A stretch of DNA of 64,000 nucleotides from Flavobacterium kingsejongi (GCF_003076475.1 NZ_CP020919.1:3348001-3412000), one strand, 5' to 3'; positions 37,947 to 47,885 are shown, counted from the stretch's first letter. Notes: generated from the letters alone by a model not told the origin. Numbers and translations: made by a program.

Positions 37947-39861
37947 ATATGTTTCGAATTTAATAATCGGATATTTTAAATCCCAGAAAATCCAACCTGG
38001 GGACCGTTTCAATCTATATCTGGAAGACAAGGAAAATATTGAATTTCTTTATGAGTCGTTGGAACATACTTCAACGGTAACTATTCAACCATTTTCATAT
38101 ACTCATCCTGAAGGAGGTGAAGCTTACACTACTTGTTGTCTATTAATTGGCGATACTAAAGTAATTATAGCTTCCAGTACTTTTGCGTCTGAGGATTACT
38201 TTACCATGCTTAGAAATAAAGTAGCTGACCAAAATGATCTTTTTGAAGGAACTGCTATTCTAATTTTATTTAGCGGAAAATTGGATAGTTTGCTAGGCGG
38301 CAGTAGTAGTTTAATTAAAGAAGGAATGCCTTTGCATTATTCAAGATTTAAAAATCAAATTGAATATGATATTGAAAATAGTGCTACCTTAAAAAAGTAC
38401 GAGAAGCAAATTTTAAAATCTGTATTAGATAGAAAAACAAAAAGTGTTGTTGAAGATAATAACTCTATTTTTGATTATGAACAAGTCATTAATTCACTGC
38501 AAAAAGGCACAATTGATTTAAAAGATTATCGGTTTTTAGGGCTTTTCCCGCAAGAAGAATTAGGCAGTAAACATGGAGACCTTTCAAAAGATTTGACTAG
38601 TAACTTTAGTCTTTATGAAAAATTTGAAAATATTTTTTTAAACGGTAATCCTGCTTCAGATTTAGAACAAGATTTACCGAGTACCGCGCTTACCAGAATT
38701 ATAAAAGAGGACTGGCATGACTTTGATTATTCGGAAATAGTTAAATGGATGGATAAGGAGAAAGAGAAAGCGCCACCTGTATTTCAAAATATTGAAGGGG
38801 ACAATTTACTTCAAACCATATGGTACAATACCGATGGTGATTCAGCATCTAAAAAGAGGAATGTAAACATTATTGTGTTTAATCCTCCATTGGAACTTCC
38901 ATTCAAAATAAATGTAAAATATGATCAATTTATAAAAAAAGAAGGCCTTAGCATTAAGCTAGGTTCAAAAAACATTAGTGCAACTAATAGCGGATTTAGT
39001 GTCGTTTTAGAGTTTAAAGAATTTGATGCTCAGAACTTATTTACTTTGATTGAGTACAAAGATTCTGAAACAGATAAAAAATATGTAATTAAGATATTGC
39101 ACCTACCATTTAAGCCAGATATTATTTCGCAATTTGAAGGAAACTTTCAGTTAAACATACAAAAATCGAACTCTTACCTCCAAATAAAGGAAAGTTCATC
39201 ATTAGTTTTTAATCCTGATGGTGAAATACCTATTACAGAACTTTTAAGTTTGAACAAAACTTTTCAAATAAAAGAAGATAATAAATTAATAATAAACAAC
39301 GATTATTCACTGGCTCAAGAAGATCTAATTCATTTTAAAATAGAATTATTTGACGTTATAATACCTATTGCTTTCAAGACAGATTTTGAGGCACCAAAAC
39401 CAATTTCTGGACTTGATGTATGGAAAGAAAAAAGAGTTAATTGCCTTGATTTTAAGTACAAAAAAGAAGGGAATATAATTAAGTTGCTGTTTAAAAATAA
39501 TGAAAAAACAGTTAGTGGTGAATTTAGAAATAATTTGATTCAGGAAGAACAGATTATAAATTCTGAAGGATATTCCTGGCTCTTAGGAAATGAAAATAGC
39601 ATTTCAATTAATGACTTGGAGTTAAGTGATGACATGAAATTAGCTTTTAATAAACTCAAAGCTTATTACAAAACTAAAGAAACCCAGCCTAGTTTAGTAT
39701 ACCTGAATGAGGAACTGAAGCAAATTGCATTAGAATATGTTAGCTGCTTCATAATGCAGTTGGAACAGTTAGAGGAAAACAAGCCGTTAACCTATAAACA
39801 AAAAAATCTTTTATGGTTAGGGGTGGTTAAGGTGGAAAAACCGGTCAATTTGACCACCTAA
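37918..39861 (+). pseudogene. dptH: DptH, N-terminal half only, truncated by IS21
   Basis: 647 codons from ATG 37918, preceded by a GGAG-like ribosome site; an upstream ATG at 37894 is possible. The sequence (MHNTSSQLYKYVSNLIIGYF, then TVTIQPFSYTHPEGGEAYTT) resembles the N-terminal part of DptH. Full DptH proteins are much longer, over 1,200 residues, and carry a C-terminal helicase/HerA-type ATPase. Here the native reading stops at 39832, where copy B of the IS21 element begins; the last nine codons (ending EKPVNLTT) and the stop are IS-derived. No P-loop remains, so the protein has probably lost its motor function. Confidence 0.8.
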
Positions 39862-40012
39862 TTCCGGAGTAAATTGACCACCCGTTCCGGAGCAAACTGA
39901 CCACCTAATTCCGGAGCAAATTGACCACCAAGTTTTGTGGTGAATTAAGTATTAAAAACTATTGATTTTTTCATGTTGTTAGAACCATACATTCGTTAAA
40001 AATTTACGGATT

Positions 40013-41560
40013 ATGGCAAACAAAATAACAGACATGAGTAAAATTAGAAAAGTAATTAAATTCTATTGTAATGGAAAGAGTAAGTTATTTATAAGTAGCT
40101 ACTTATCCCTTTCAAGAAATACGGTAAAGAAATATATTTCTTTATTTGAAGTTCTCGAATTAAGCTTTGAATTAATCGACCAAAAAACCGATGCAGAGCT
40201 GGAACTTTTATTCTCCCAGACTAGTGTAGAGGCCATTAGCCCGAGATTACAGACACTTTATGATTTTTTTCCTAAAATGGAACGTGAACTAAAAAAAGTT
40301 GGCGTTACCGTACAGCATATGTGGGAACAATATATTGCTGTAAATCCTGATGGTTATCGAACTTCACAATTTCATTATCATTACAATATATGGGGCAAAC
40401 GAGTTAATCCGGTCATGCATATGAACCATAAGGCTGGTGATAAAATGTATGTTGATTATGCCGGAAAGACACTCTCAATTATTGATATAGATACTGGAGA
40501 AGTCAAAGAAGTACAATTTTTTGTAGCAATATTGGGCGCTAGCCAATACACGTATGCTGAAGCTTCCATGAGCCAGCAAAAGGAAAACTTTGTTGACTCG
40601 GTAGAAAATGCCATGCGCTTTTTTGAAGGCACTCCTGCCGCCATTGTTCCAGATAATTTAAAATCTGCCGTAATAAAAAGCAGTCGTTTTGAACCGACAA
40701 TCAATGAAACCCTGGCTGATTTAGCAGAACATTACGAAACCACAATTTTACCTGCCAGAGCTTACAGGCCCAGAGACAAGTCACTAGTTGAAGGAGCTGT
40801 TAAGATATTATATCGAAGGATTTATGTAACCATAAAAGAAACTAAGTTCTTTTCTCTGGAAGAATTAAACCAGCAGATCTGGGATTTACTTGACTCTCAC
40901 AATAACAGAAAACTGACAGGACGCCCTTATTCCCGCTTTGAATTATTTTTAGAAGACGAGAAAGAAAAACTGCGTCCACTCCCACAAGATCGTTTTGAAA
41001 TTAAATACCAGTCTTTTGCAACAGTAATGCAAAACGGTCATGTTCAATTAAGCCAGGACAAAAACTATTACAGCGTTCCGTATCAATATGTAAAGAAGAA
41101 AGCCAAGCTGTTATATACCAAATCAACAGTAGAGATTTATTATAAATACAATCGAATAGCTGTACATCCAAGAAACTACAAACCTTATGTCTATACAACA
41201 ACTCCTGAGCATTTAGCCAGTACACATCAATTTGTAGCCCAATGGAGTGCTGCCCGCTTCATTGAATGGGCTAATAATATTGATGAGTCAGTAGGAGAAT
41301 ATATAATGCAGATAATCGAAAGCAGAAATCATCCAGAACAGGCTTATAAAAGCTGTTTAGGAATACTGAATTTTGAAAAAAAGGTAGGCAGACAGCGATT
41401 AATAAATGCCTGCAGGCGGGCACTTGATTTTAAAATTTACAATTTTAAGACCATACAAAACATTTTAGAAAACAACTTGGATCATATTGATTTTGATCAA
41501 GAACCTGAGCAGGAACTTCCCGATCACAGTAACATAAGAGGAAAACACTATTATAACTAA
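40013..41560 (+). CDS. istA: IS21-family transposase IstA, copy B
   Basis: 515 residues, identical in protein sequence to copy A at 32465-34012: helix-turn-helix at the N-terminus, DDE core (VDYAGK, PDNLKS, LVEGAVK). The frame is intact. The identity of the two copies points to recent transposition or gene conversion and gives about 2.6 kb of homology for recombination. Confidence 0.94.
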   Translation: MANKITDMSKIRKVIKFYCNGKSKLFISSYLSLSRNTVKKYISLFEVLELSFELIDQKTDAELELLFSQTSVEAISPRLQTLYDFFPKMERELKKVGVTVQHMWEQYIAVNPDGYRTSQFHYHYNIWGKRVNPVMHMNHKAGDKMYVDYAGKTLSIIDIDTGEVKEVQFFVAILGASQYTYAEASMSQQKENFVDSVENAMRFFEGTPAAIVPDNLKSAVIKSSRFEPTINETLADLAEHYETTILPARAYRPRDKSLVEGAVKILYRRIYVTIKETKFFSLEELNQQIWDLLDSHNNRKLTGRPYSRFELFLEDEKEKLRPLPQDRFEIKYQSFATVMQNGHVQLSQDKNYYSVPYQYVKKKAKLLYTKSTVEIYYKYNRIAVHPRNYKPYVYTTTPEHLASTHQFVAQWSAARFIEWANNIDESVGEYIMQIIESRNHPEQAYKSCLGILNFEKKVGRQRLINACRRALDFKIYNFKTIQNILENNLDHIDFDQEPEQELPDHSNIRGKHYYN

Positions 41561-41576
41561 ATTAAATCTTGAAAAA

Positions 41577-42314
41577 ATGAATGAATCCACAGTAACCAAA
41601 ATGAAACAAATGAAGCTTTATGGCATGTTTAATGCTTTTAAAACAGCCATTGAAAGCGGGAAAACAGATCATTATACCCTTGACCAGTTTGTATCGATGA
41701 TTATTGATGCAGAATGGGATGAAAGGTACAATCGTCGTATTGAACGAAGTATCACTAATGCCAAATTCCATTACAAATCAAATATTGAAAGTATCAATTT
41801 TGATGTATCACGTAACCTGGACCGAAACATGGTACTGCGTCTGGCAGAATGCGAATTTATAGAGAAAAACGAAAACATTTTAATCACTGGAAGCACCGGT
41901 GTCGGTAAAAGTTATTTAGGTACTGCATTAGGTTATCAAGCCTGTATACAGGGTTTTAAGGTAAGTTATTTTAATACCTCAAAATTGTTCGCTAGACTAA
42001 AAATGGCTAAAGCAGATGGTACTTATCTACGGGAACTTACCAAAATACAAAGACAGGATGTTATAATACTTGATGATTTTGGACTCCAGGCACTTGACAG
42101 CCATAACCGAATTACTCTTTTAGAGATCATAGAGGACAGGCATAATAACGGCTCTATAATCGTGACATCACAAATACCAGTTCAAGGCTGGTATGATATA
42201 ATTGGAGAAAAAACGATAGCCGATGCAATATTAGACAGACTTATACACCAATCTCATAGGCTTGAATTACATGGAGAATCCATGAGAAAGAAAAGAGGAA
42301 TAAACAAAGAGTGA
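41577..42314 (+). CDS. istB: IS21-family helper ATPase IstB, copy B
   Basis: 245 residues identical to copy A; Walker A GSTGVGKSYLG and Walker B VIILDDFG. It is 16 bp after istA. The approximately 160 bp after it are the multi-site terminal end of the element. Confidence 0.93.
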   Translation: MNESTVTKMKQMKLYGMFNAFKTAIESGKTDHYTLDQFVSMIIDAEWDERYNRRIERSITNAKFHYKSNIESINFDVSRNLDRNMVLRLAECEFIEKNENILITGSTGVGKSYLGTALGYQACIQGFKVSYFNTSKLFARLKMAKADGTYLRELTKIQRQDVIILDDFGLQALDSHNRITLLEIIEDRHNNGSIIVTSQIPVQGWYDIIGEKTIADAILDRLIHQSHRLELHGESMRKKRGINKE

Positions 42315-42434
42315 TATTTTATTATATTTGAATACTAATTAACAGATGAAAAAATATAGTTTTTAATCAAAACGGAGGTGCTCACTTTGCACCGGAATTA
42401 GGTGGTCATTTTGAACTGGAATCAGGTGCTCACT

Positions 42435-43946
42435 TTAAAACGGAATGGGGTGATCAATATAACCGGAATTTGCAGTAATGGTAAACGTTACTGTTTTTGA
42501 TTCTCCTGCTTTGAGCTGTATCTTTTCAAATCCTTTTAGCTCTTTTACCGGACGGCTTATCGTGCCTACCAAATCCCTCAGGTACAACTGCACTACTTCC
42601 ACTCCGCCTGTTTTACCTGTATTGGTAACGGTAACCGATGCCGTAATGGTGCCGGTACTGTTCATCGTGGTTGCATTCAGTGTGATTGGGCTGTACGAAA
42701 ATTGAGTATAGCTCAGTCCGTAGCCAAAAGGATATAATGGTGCATTCTTTTCATCCAGGTAATTGCTTCGGAATTTTTCGAATCCATTATCCGATGCCGG
42801 GCGACCGGTGCTGTAATGATTGTAGTACAATGGGATTTGCCCTACACTGCGTGGGAATGTAGATGGTAATTTCCCGCCTGGGTTAACGTTTCCAAATAAA
42901 ACATCTCCAATAGCATAAGCCGCTTCACTTCCGCCGAACCATACATTCAGTATTGCCGGTACATTTTCGTCTTCCCAGACTAAGGTCATTGGCCTTCCGG
43001 TAAACAATACTAAGACTACCGGTTTTCCTGTTTTTAATAACTCTTTCAGTAAGCGTTGTTGTACATCTGGAATTCCAATATCGGTACGGCTGCTGGATTC
43101 GCCACTCATTTCAGAGGCTTCACCCATTGCAGCTACGATAACGTCTGCTTTGGCTGCAATTGCCAATGCTTCTGCCCGCAGCGCTTCTTCACTGGTGGCA
43201 TCACGATGCAGCTCGCGATTGAACATCGTGGAATGCTTCTCCAGTACCGGATCACTGGTCAGGTTACTGCCTTTTGCATATAATATGGTGGTATTCTTCC
43301 CGGCAACCGCCTGTAATCCTTCTACTACTGTAGCCGGATTATCTAATTTTGCTGCTACACTCCAGGTACCCGGCATGTTGGAACGGGTATTGGCTAATGG
43401 GCCTATTACAGCAATCGTCTGTTTTTTAGCCAAAGGAAGCATATTCCCTTCATTCTTTAGCAATACAAAACTTTCTGCTGCTGTCTGGCGTGCTATTGCC
43501 CGGTTTTCCTTGGTATAAATTTCTTTTTTTGCACGGGAAGCATTACAATATTTATACGGATCTGCAAATAATCCCAATTTGTATTTGGCTTCCAAAATAC
43601 GGCGGCAGGCATTATCGACCTGGGCCATACTCACTTTGCCTTCAGCAACCGATTGCTTGAAAGAAGAGATAAAGCCTTCGCTTACCATATCCATATCAAG
43701 CCCTGCTTTTAGGGCCAGTTCGGATACGCTTTTGATATCACCCAAACCATGGTTGACCATTTCACTTACCCCACCATAATCGGCAACGGTAAACCCATTG
43801 AATTTCCATTGGTCGCGCAATACTTCGGTCAACAGCCATTTATTACCGTGTGCTGGAACGCCATCCACCACATTAAAAGAAGCCATCACACTTCCTACAC
43901 CTGCTTCCACAGCTGCTTTATAGGGATAAAAGTAATCGTTATACAT
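42435..43946 (-). pseudogene. GH3 beta-glucosidase, middle and C-terminal fragment
   Basis: Native codons run from about 43955 down to 42475 (about 493 residues, opening MYNDYFYPYKAAVEAG). It holds the GH3 nucleophile region (FTVADYGGVSEMVNHG, Asp), the second alpha/beta domain with PLANTRSNMPGTWS, and a fibronectin-like domain (VTVTNTGKTGGVEVVQLYLR). The last ten residues are encoded by the IS21 end, so roughly the final 35-40 residues of the fold are missing. The front of the gene lies at 45322-46026, beyond an IS256-type insertion; joining across its 9-bp target duplication restores the frame exactly. Confidence 0.9.
42475..42479. repeat. Second half of the split IS21 target duplication (GTAAT)
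   Basis: Directly outside the istB-side end of copy B; it is the partner of ATTAC at 34193-34197 on the other strand. Confidence 0.55.
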
Positions 43947-43955
43947 CCGGTTACG
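43947..43955. repeat. Target site duplication of the IS256-type element
   Basis: CCGGTTACG, repeated exactly at 45337-45345. Nine bp is within the 8-9 bp normal for IS256-family elements. Confidence 0.85.
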
Positions 43956-45336
43956 AGACTGGTCGAAATTTTGTGTAAACAGTTCTTAGTGTTTAATATT
44001 ACACCTTTCTCCAAATATGACCAAGAACTGATTCATGATTAATCCCCAGCTTGGTATTGCATTTATCCAGCTTTTTTCACAATTTTGTATTGCTAAATAG
44101 ACTGATTTCTTGACGCTTTTTTCATCTGGGAACTGCACTTTTGTTTTGGTATATTTTCTAATTCCCCTGTTTAAGTTTTCTATTGTATTTGTGGTGTACA
44201 TTATTTTCCTGATTTCAGCAGGATAGGCCAAAAAAGGCATGAGATTTTCCCAATTCTTTTCCCAGGAGCAAACGGCATATTTATATTTTGCTTCCCAGTT
44301 TTTTTTAAATTCAGCCAGAGCTAAAACGGCTTCTTCCTGATTTATTGCAGTATATACTTCTTTCATTGCACTGCAAAATGCTTTTCTATCCTTAACTACT
44401 ACAAACTTAAGGCTATTCCTTATTTGATGAACAATGCAAAGCTGGGATTCTGTATTTGGAAAAACACCTCTGATAGCTTTTGTAAATCCGGTAAGGTTAT
44501 CTGTACAGGCAATGAGAATATCCTTTACTCCACGAGATTTTATGTCAGAGAGTACAGTCATCCAAAATGAAGCCGACTCTTCTTTATTTAGCCACATTCC
44601 TAATACTTCTTTCTTACCATCTGTTTTTAGTCCGATTACAATGTAAATTGCATGGTTTTCATATTTCCCATCTGTTCTTACTTTCATATGCACAGCATCC
44701 ATCCAAACAATCAGATACTGTGGTTCTAAAGCCCTTTTAGTCCATAAATCAACATCAGCCAGTATTCTATCAGAGATGGTCGAAATCGTGGACTCACTTA
44801 CTGATATCCCATAAACTTCTTTAACTTGTTCTACAATATCACTACGGGTCATTCCACGACTGTACATTCCTAAAATAGCATCTTCAATCTTTTCACTCAT
44901 CGATTGGCCTTTTCCGATGACCTGAGGCTCGAATTCACCATTTCTATCCCGGGGAATAGCCAGGACCATATTGCCCAAAGTCTCTGATTTTATATTCTTT
45001 GAGAAAGAACCATTACGGCTATTGCCTGTATTGTATCCGTCAATATTATGCTTCTCATATCCCAGATGAGCATCCAATTCTCCCTGGAGTAGCTGTTCAA
45101 TGCCTTGTTTATACAGGTCTTGAAAAAAAGTATGGAAGTCTTCTTTGTTTTTAAATTGCTTTGCAAAATCTTTGGGTAATTTACCATCTTCGATCATAAT
45201 CCGCTCTTTTTAAATTATTTAAATGTAGTTCTTTTAAATTCTATACTTAATGATCTGTTGTTTTTTGGCTAAGCCTTAAAATCTCAAATCAAATTAAAAT
45301 CAATTTCTACGTTTACACAATCTAACGACTACTCCC
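43956..45336 (-). mobile_element. IS256-family insertion sequence
   Basis: 1381 bp between exact 9-bp target repeats. Imperfect inverted ends are AGACTGGTCG...TTGTGTAAAC on the left and the complement of GGGAGTAGTCG...TTGTGTAAAC on the right. It carries one transposase gene and interrupts the GH3 gene after an Arg-Asn-Arg codon run. The clean duplication shows a simple, probably late insertion. Confidence 0.9.
43986..45197 (-). CDS. IS256-family (mutator-type) transposase
   Basis: 403 residues, full length. DDE residues are visible: Asp in IVWMDAVHMKVRTDGKYE, Asp in LIACTDNLTGFTKAI and Glu in YTTNTIENLNRGIRKYTK, the family signature. The N-terminal part has the GYEKHNIDGYNTGNSRNG motif. The frame is intact. 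Confidence 0.95.
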   Translation of the reverse strand: MIEDGKLPKDFAKQFKNKEDFHTFFQDLYKQGIEQLLQGELDAHLGYEKHNIDGYNTGNSRNGSFSKNIKSETLGNMVLAIPRDRNGEFEPQVIGKGQSMSEKIEDAILGMYSRGMTRSDIVEQVKEVYGISVSESTISTISDRILADVDLWTKRALEPQYLIVWMDAVHMKVRTDGKYENHAIYIVIGLKTDGKKEVLGMWLNKEESASFWMTVLSDIKSRGVKDILIACTDNLTGFTKAIRGVFPNTESQLCIVHQIRNSLKFVVVKDRKAFCSAMKEVYTAINQEEAVLALAEFKKNWEAKYKYAVCSWEKNWENLMPFLAYPAEIRKIMYTTNTIENLNRGIRKYTKTKVQFPDEKSVKKSVYLAIQNCEKSWINAIPSWGLIMNQFLVIFGERCNIKH

Positions 45337-46026
45337 CCGGTTACGGCTCATGTCTACTGTATTGTAGTCCCTTCCGCCTTCTGCTGCGCCATAAAGGGCA
45401 AAATGTTTTACACAGGCTAAGATATTGGTATTGGAAGAAAAGGTATTGTCTTTACCCTGGTAACCACGGATCATGGCTTTAGCGATTTGTCCCCCTAAGA
45501 AAGGGTCTTCCCCACTACCTTCGGATACACGGCCCCAACGTGGGTCCCTTGCGATATCGACCATAGGGCTGAATGTCCAGTTGATACCGTCGGCACTGGC
45601 TTCAATAGCTGCAATACGGGCAGATCTTTCGATGGCATCCATATCCCAGGTACTGGCAATCCCCAACGGAATCGGGAATACGGTTTCATAGCCATGAATA
45701 ACATCCATTCCAAATAACATTGGGATTTTCATGCGGCTCTGTTCCACAGCAATGCGCTGAATGGCACGGATTTTTTCCACGCCTTTGATATTGAACATAC
45801 CACCGACCTGGCCCAGCTTGATCTTTTCTCCGATGTTACTATTTTTTCCCAGTCCGGTCACAATATCGCCCTCACTCGGAAGGTTCAATTGCCCCACTTT
45901 TTCTTCCAGGGTCATTTTCCCCATCAGGTTAGTGATGAAAGTATCCATCTTAGGATCTTTGGATTGTTGTGCATTCAGGCTGATGGCAGCTGCACATACA
46001 AAAATTGCGGTTACTACTTTTTTCAT
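45322..46026 (-). pseudogene. GH3 beta-glucosidase, N-terminal fragment
   Basis: 234 codons, of which about 230 are native. A signal peptide (VVTAIFVCAAAISLNAQ) sends the enzyme to the periplasm. The GH3 barrel starts at MGKMTLEEKVGQLNLPSEGD and includes IPMLFGMDVIHGYETVFPIP and WGRVSEGSGEDPFLGGQIAK, as in BglX-type enzymes. It ends where the IS256-type element inserted; the last codons (GSSR) belong to the IS. Together with the downstream fragment it would give about 723 residues, near the usual 750-765 for BglX. Confidence 0.92.
45337..45345. repeat. Target site duplication of the IS256-type element
   Basis: CCGGTTACG, the second copy of the repeat at 43947-43955. Confidence 0.85.
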
Positions 46027-46111
46027 GATAATTAAATACGATTCTGTTTGCTATAATTACAGATTCCCGTCGGCCATGAGGTGGGCAAAATGAGGGGAAT
46101 CCAGTCGTAAA

Positions 46112-46127
46112 ACTATAACGTTATAGT
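46112..46127. promoter_or_regulatory. Perfect 16-bp palindrome upstream of the GH3 gene
   Basis: ACTATAACGTTATAGT is fully symmetric. It lies 86-101 bp upstream of the GH3 start (46026). It is a candidate operator; the binding protein is unknown. The neighbouring DUF6377 regulator is one possibility. Confidence 0.4.
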
Positions 46128-46159
46128 ATGCGCAGGATTTCTATTATAAAAAAGTAGCA

Positions 46160-46210
46160 ACTTAAAAAGACAAACCACTGAATAACAAAGTACTAATCCT
46201 ATTCAGGTGG
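46160..46210 (-). terminator. Probable terminator of the DUF6377 regulator gene
   Basis: On the minus strand CCACCTGAATA pairs with TATTCAGTGG (one bulge) around a 15-nt loop (46175-46210) and is followed by a T-rich tail (TTTGTCTTTTT). It is about 30 bp after the stop codon at 46239. Confidence 0.55.
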
Positions 46211-46238
46211 GTAAAAAAAGTAGTAAAAGTAGAGCCGT

Positions 46239-47885
46239 TTAATACATTTTTCCGGGGATCATACCAATTTTGGAGACCATTACTTCAAACTCATCCCGGG
46301 AAACAGCAGCCTTGTTCCGGCCCTTTGTCCGGTAATTGTAAATCGTGCTCAGGGAGTAGCGAAGGAAGGCCGCAATCTTGACACTGTCGGTAATTCCCAG
46401 GCGGATTAATGCAAATATACGCAGCTCGGTATTGAGCAGTTCACCATTTTTCAACACCACCTGTTCGTCTTTAATCAGCAGTGCATTAAAGTCACGGACA
46501 AATCCGGGATAAAGATTTAAAAAGATACTGTCAAAGTTTTTGTACAGTTCTTCCAGTTCCGTATCTACAACTGTGGTAGATTTCAGCATGCGGAACAATT
46601 CATCGAGTTGCTTTTCGGTAGCCTTTTTATTCAGGGCTTTGCGGTAATTTTCGAGTTTATTGATGTAGGTCGAACACAAATCAAAGAAATGGGCGATGTA
46701 TTCCTCTTTCACATGATTGGCTTCGGACAATTGGGTATTCCGTTCATTCAGCTGATCGTTGGTACTGCTGATGTCTTTATTCAGTTCTGCCAGCTTCTCA
46801 CTGGTGCGGTGCAGCTCTTCCTTAATCCGGGACACTTTGCGCATCTGTTTGTATACATACAATACTGCTAGGATCAGGAAAAGCGACAGGAGGCTGATCA
46901 GTATCAGATAGGTTTGCAATTGCCCTTTCCCTTTGGCTTCTTTGTCGAGGTAAGCGGTATTGATAATGGTATAGAGTTCTGATATCTGGAGGGTACGGAA
47001 CTTCACATTGCAAAAAATGGCATCTTCTATCGCAGATTGGGTACATTTATAGGCATTGTCAATCGCACCGGACTCATAATAGATCAGCGCCAGGTTCTGC
47101 ATGGAGGCATTGTCCTTAATGGCATTTTCAATATCGGTAATCGCCGAAATACTATAGTATTGCTTTTCCAGTTCGAAGTTGTCCTGCAGCTTATACGTAT
47201 CACCCAATAGATAGGCGACCATGGCATAATCAGCATTTTTATGTTGTGCCGTTTTTAATAACTCCAACAGGCTTTGCTGGGCTTTGTCCACCTTTTTGGT
47301 ATAAATGTCTTGCTGCGCCTGGTTGATCTTATATTTTACCGTAGCGGGATCCAGTACCCCCAATAACGAATCGCGGTAGATTTCGATATTCTGGATGTAT
47401 ACGTCGCTGTAAGTATTGGTAGAATAATGCTCAAAAAACTGGCTGTAGGCTTCATAATACAACGGAAAAAGCACCGGAGACAATTTTTTCTTATTGATCT
47501 TTTGAAGTAGCAGCTCCGATTCCCGGTATTTACCCGAAGAGGAATACAGGTTGGCCAGTTGCAGCTGTGCTTCCTCCGACAGGTTTTCATCATGGAGCAT
47601 CCCACCAATCTGCAGGTTTCTCTTGACATAGTAAATAGCGGAATCCAATTTGAATTTCCGGTATTCCTGATAGAGCTTTTTATTACAGTCATATTCCTGC
47701 TGTGTGGATAAATCCCCCAATAAATTGCGTTTCAGCCCAGCAATCTTTTTTTCTTTCTTCTTGACGTACTGCTGCTTATTTTTAATGGCATAGTCCAATT
47801 GACTAAAAATGGAATCGCTTTTGGTTCCCGAATAGGCAGGATAAAATATGCTAAGGAATACGAGGAATAAAAGACTTTTTTTCAA
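46239..47885 (-). CDS. DUF6377-type membrane-tethered transcriptional regulator
   Basis: 548 residues. A signal peptide (LLFLVFLSIFYPAYS) is followed by a TPR-rich periplasmic part (LANLYSSSGKYRESELLLQK and similar), one membrane helix at about 325-345 (YLILISLLSLFLILAVLYVY), a coiled coil (about 350-390) and a C-terminal cytoplasmic domain with a LuxR-like helix-turn-helix (AAFLRYSLSTIYNYRTKGRN). This build matches the DUF6377 regulators common beside Bacteroidota carbohydrate loci. It is upstream of and co-oriented with the broken GH3 gene, which may once have been its target. The signal sensed is unknown. Confidence 0.85.
   Translation of the reverse strand: MKKSLLFLVFLSIFYPAYSGTKSDSIFSQLDYAIKNKQQYVKKKEKKIAGLKRNLLGDLSTQQEYDCNKKLYQEYRKFKLDSAIYYVKRNLQIGGMLHDENLSEEAQLQLANLYSSSGKYRESELLLQKINKKKLSPVLFPLYYEAYSQFFEHYSTNTYSDVYIQNIEIYRDSLLGVLDPATVKYKINQAQQDIYTKKVDKAQQSLLELLKTAQHKNADYAMVAYLLGDTYKLQDNFELEKQYYSISAITDIENAIKDNASMQNLALIYYESGAIDNAYKCTQSAIEDAIFCNVKFRTLQISELYTIINTAYLDKEAKGKGQLQTYLILISLLSLFLILAVLYVYKQMRKVSRIKEELHRTSEKLAELNKDISSTNDQLNERNTQLSEANHVKEEYIAHFFDLCSTYINKLENYRKALNKKATEKQLDELFRMLKSTTVVDTELEELYKNFDSIFLNLYPGFVRDFNALLIKDEQVVLKNGELLNTELRIFALIRLGITDSVKIAAFLRYSLSTIYNYRTKGRNKAAVSRDEFEVMVSKIGMIPGKMY

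Larger units (their letters stand above)
39833..42474 (+). mobile_element. IS21-family element, copy B (plus orientation)
   Basis: 2642 bp from TGGAAAAACCGG (39833) to CCGGAATTTGCA (42474), with the same proteins as copy A in inverted orientation. The istA-side end shows at least four copies of a CCGGAGTAAATTGACCACC-like motif between about 39843 and 39930; the istB-side end has diverged copies (GGAATTAGGTGGTCATTTTG). Its left flank is the truncated dptH gene and its right flank the truncated GH3 gene. Its flanks (TAAGG, GTAAT) do not match each other. Confidence 0.92.

Noticed and set aside
31551..42474. Simple composite transposon carrying dptFGH
   Set aside because: The outer flanks are two different truncated genes with no shared target duplication, and the cargo is cut at the IS, which fits separate insertions with deletion and inversion better.
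42435..43946. Stand-alone GH3 protein starting at MYNDYF
   Set aside because: It is the interior of a GH3 enzyme; the N-terminal part lies beyond an IS with exact 9-bp target repeats, and the C-terminal residues come from another IS.
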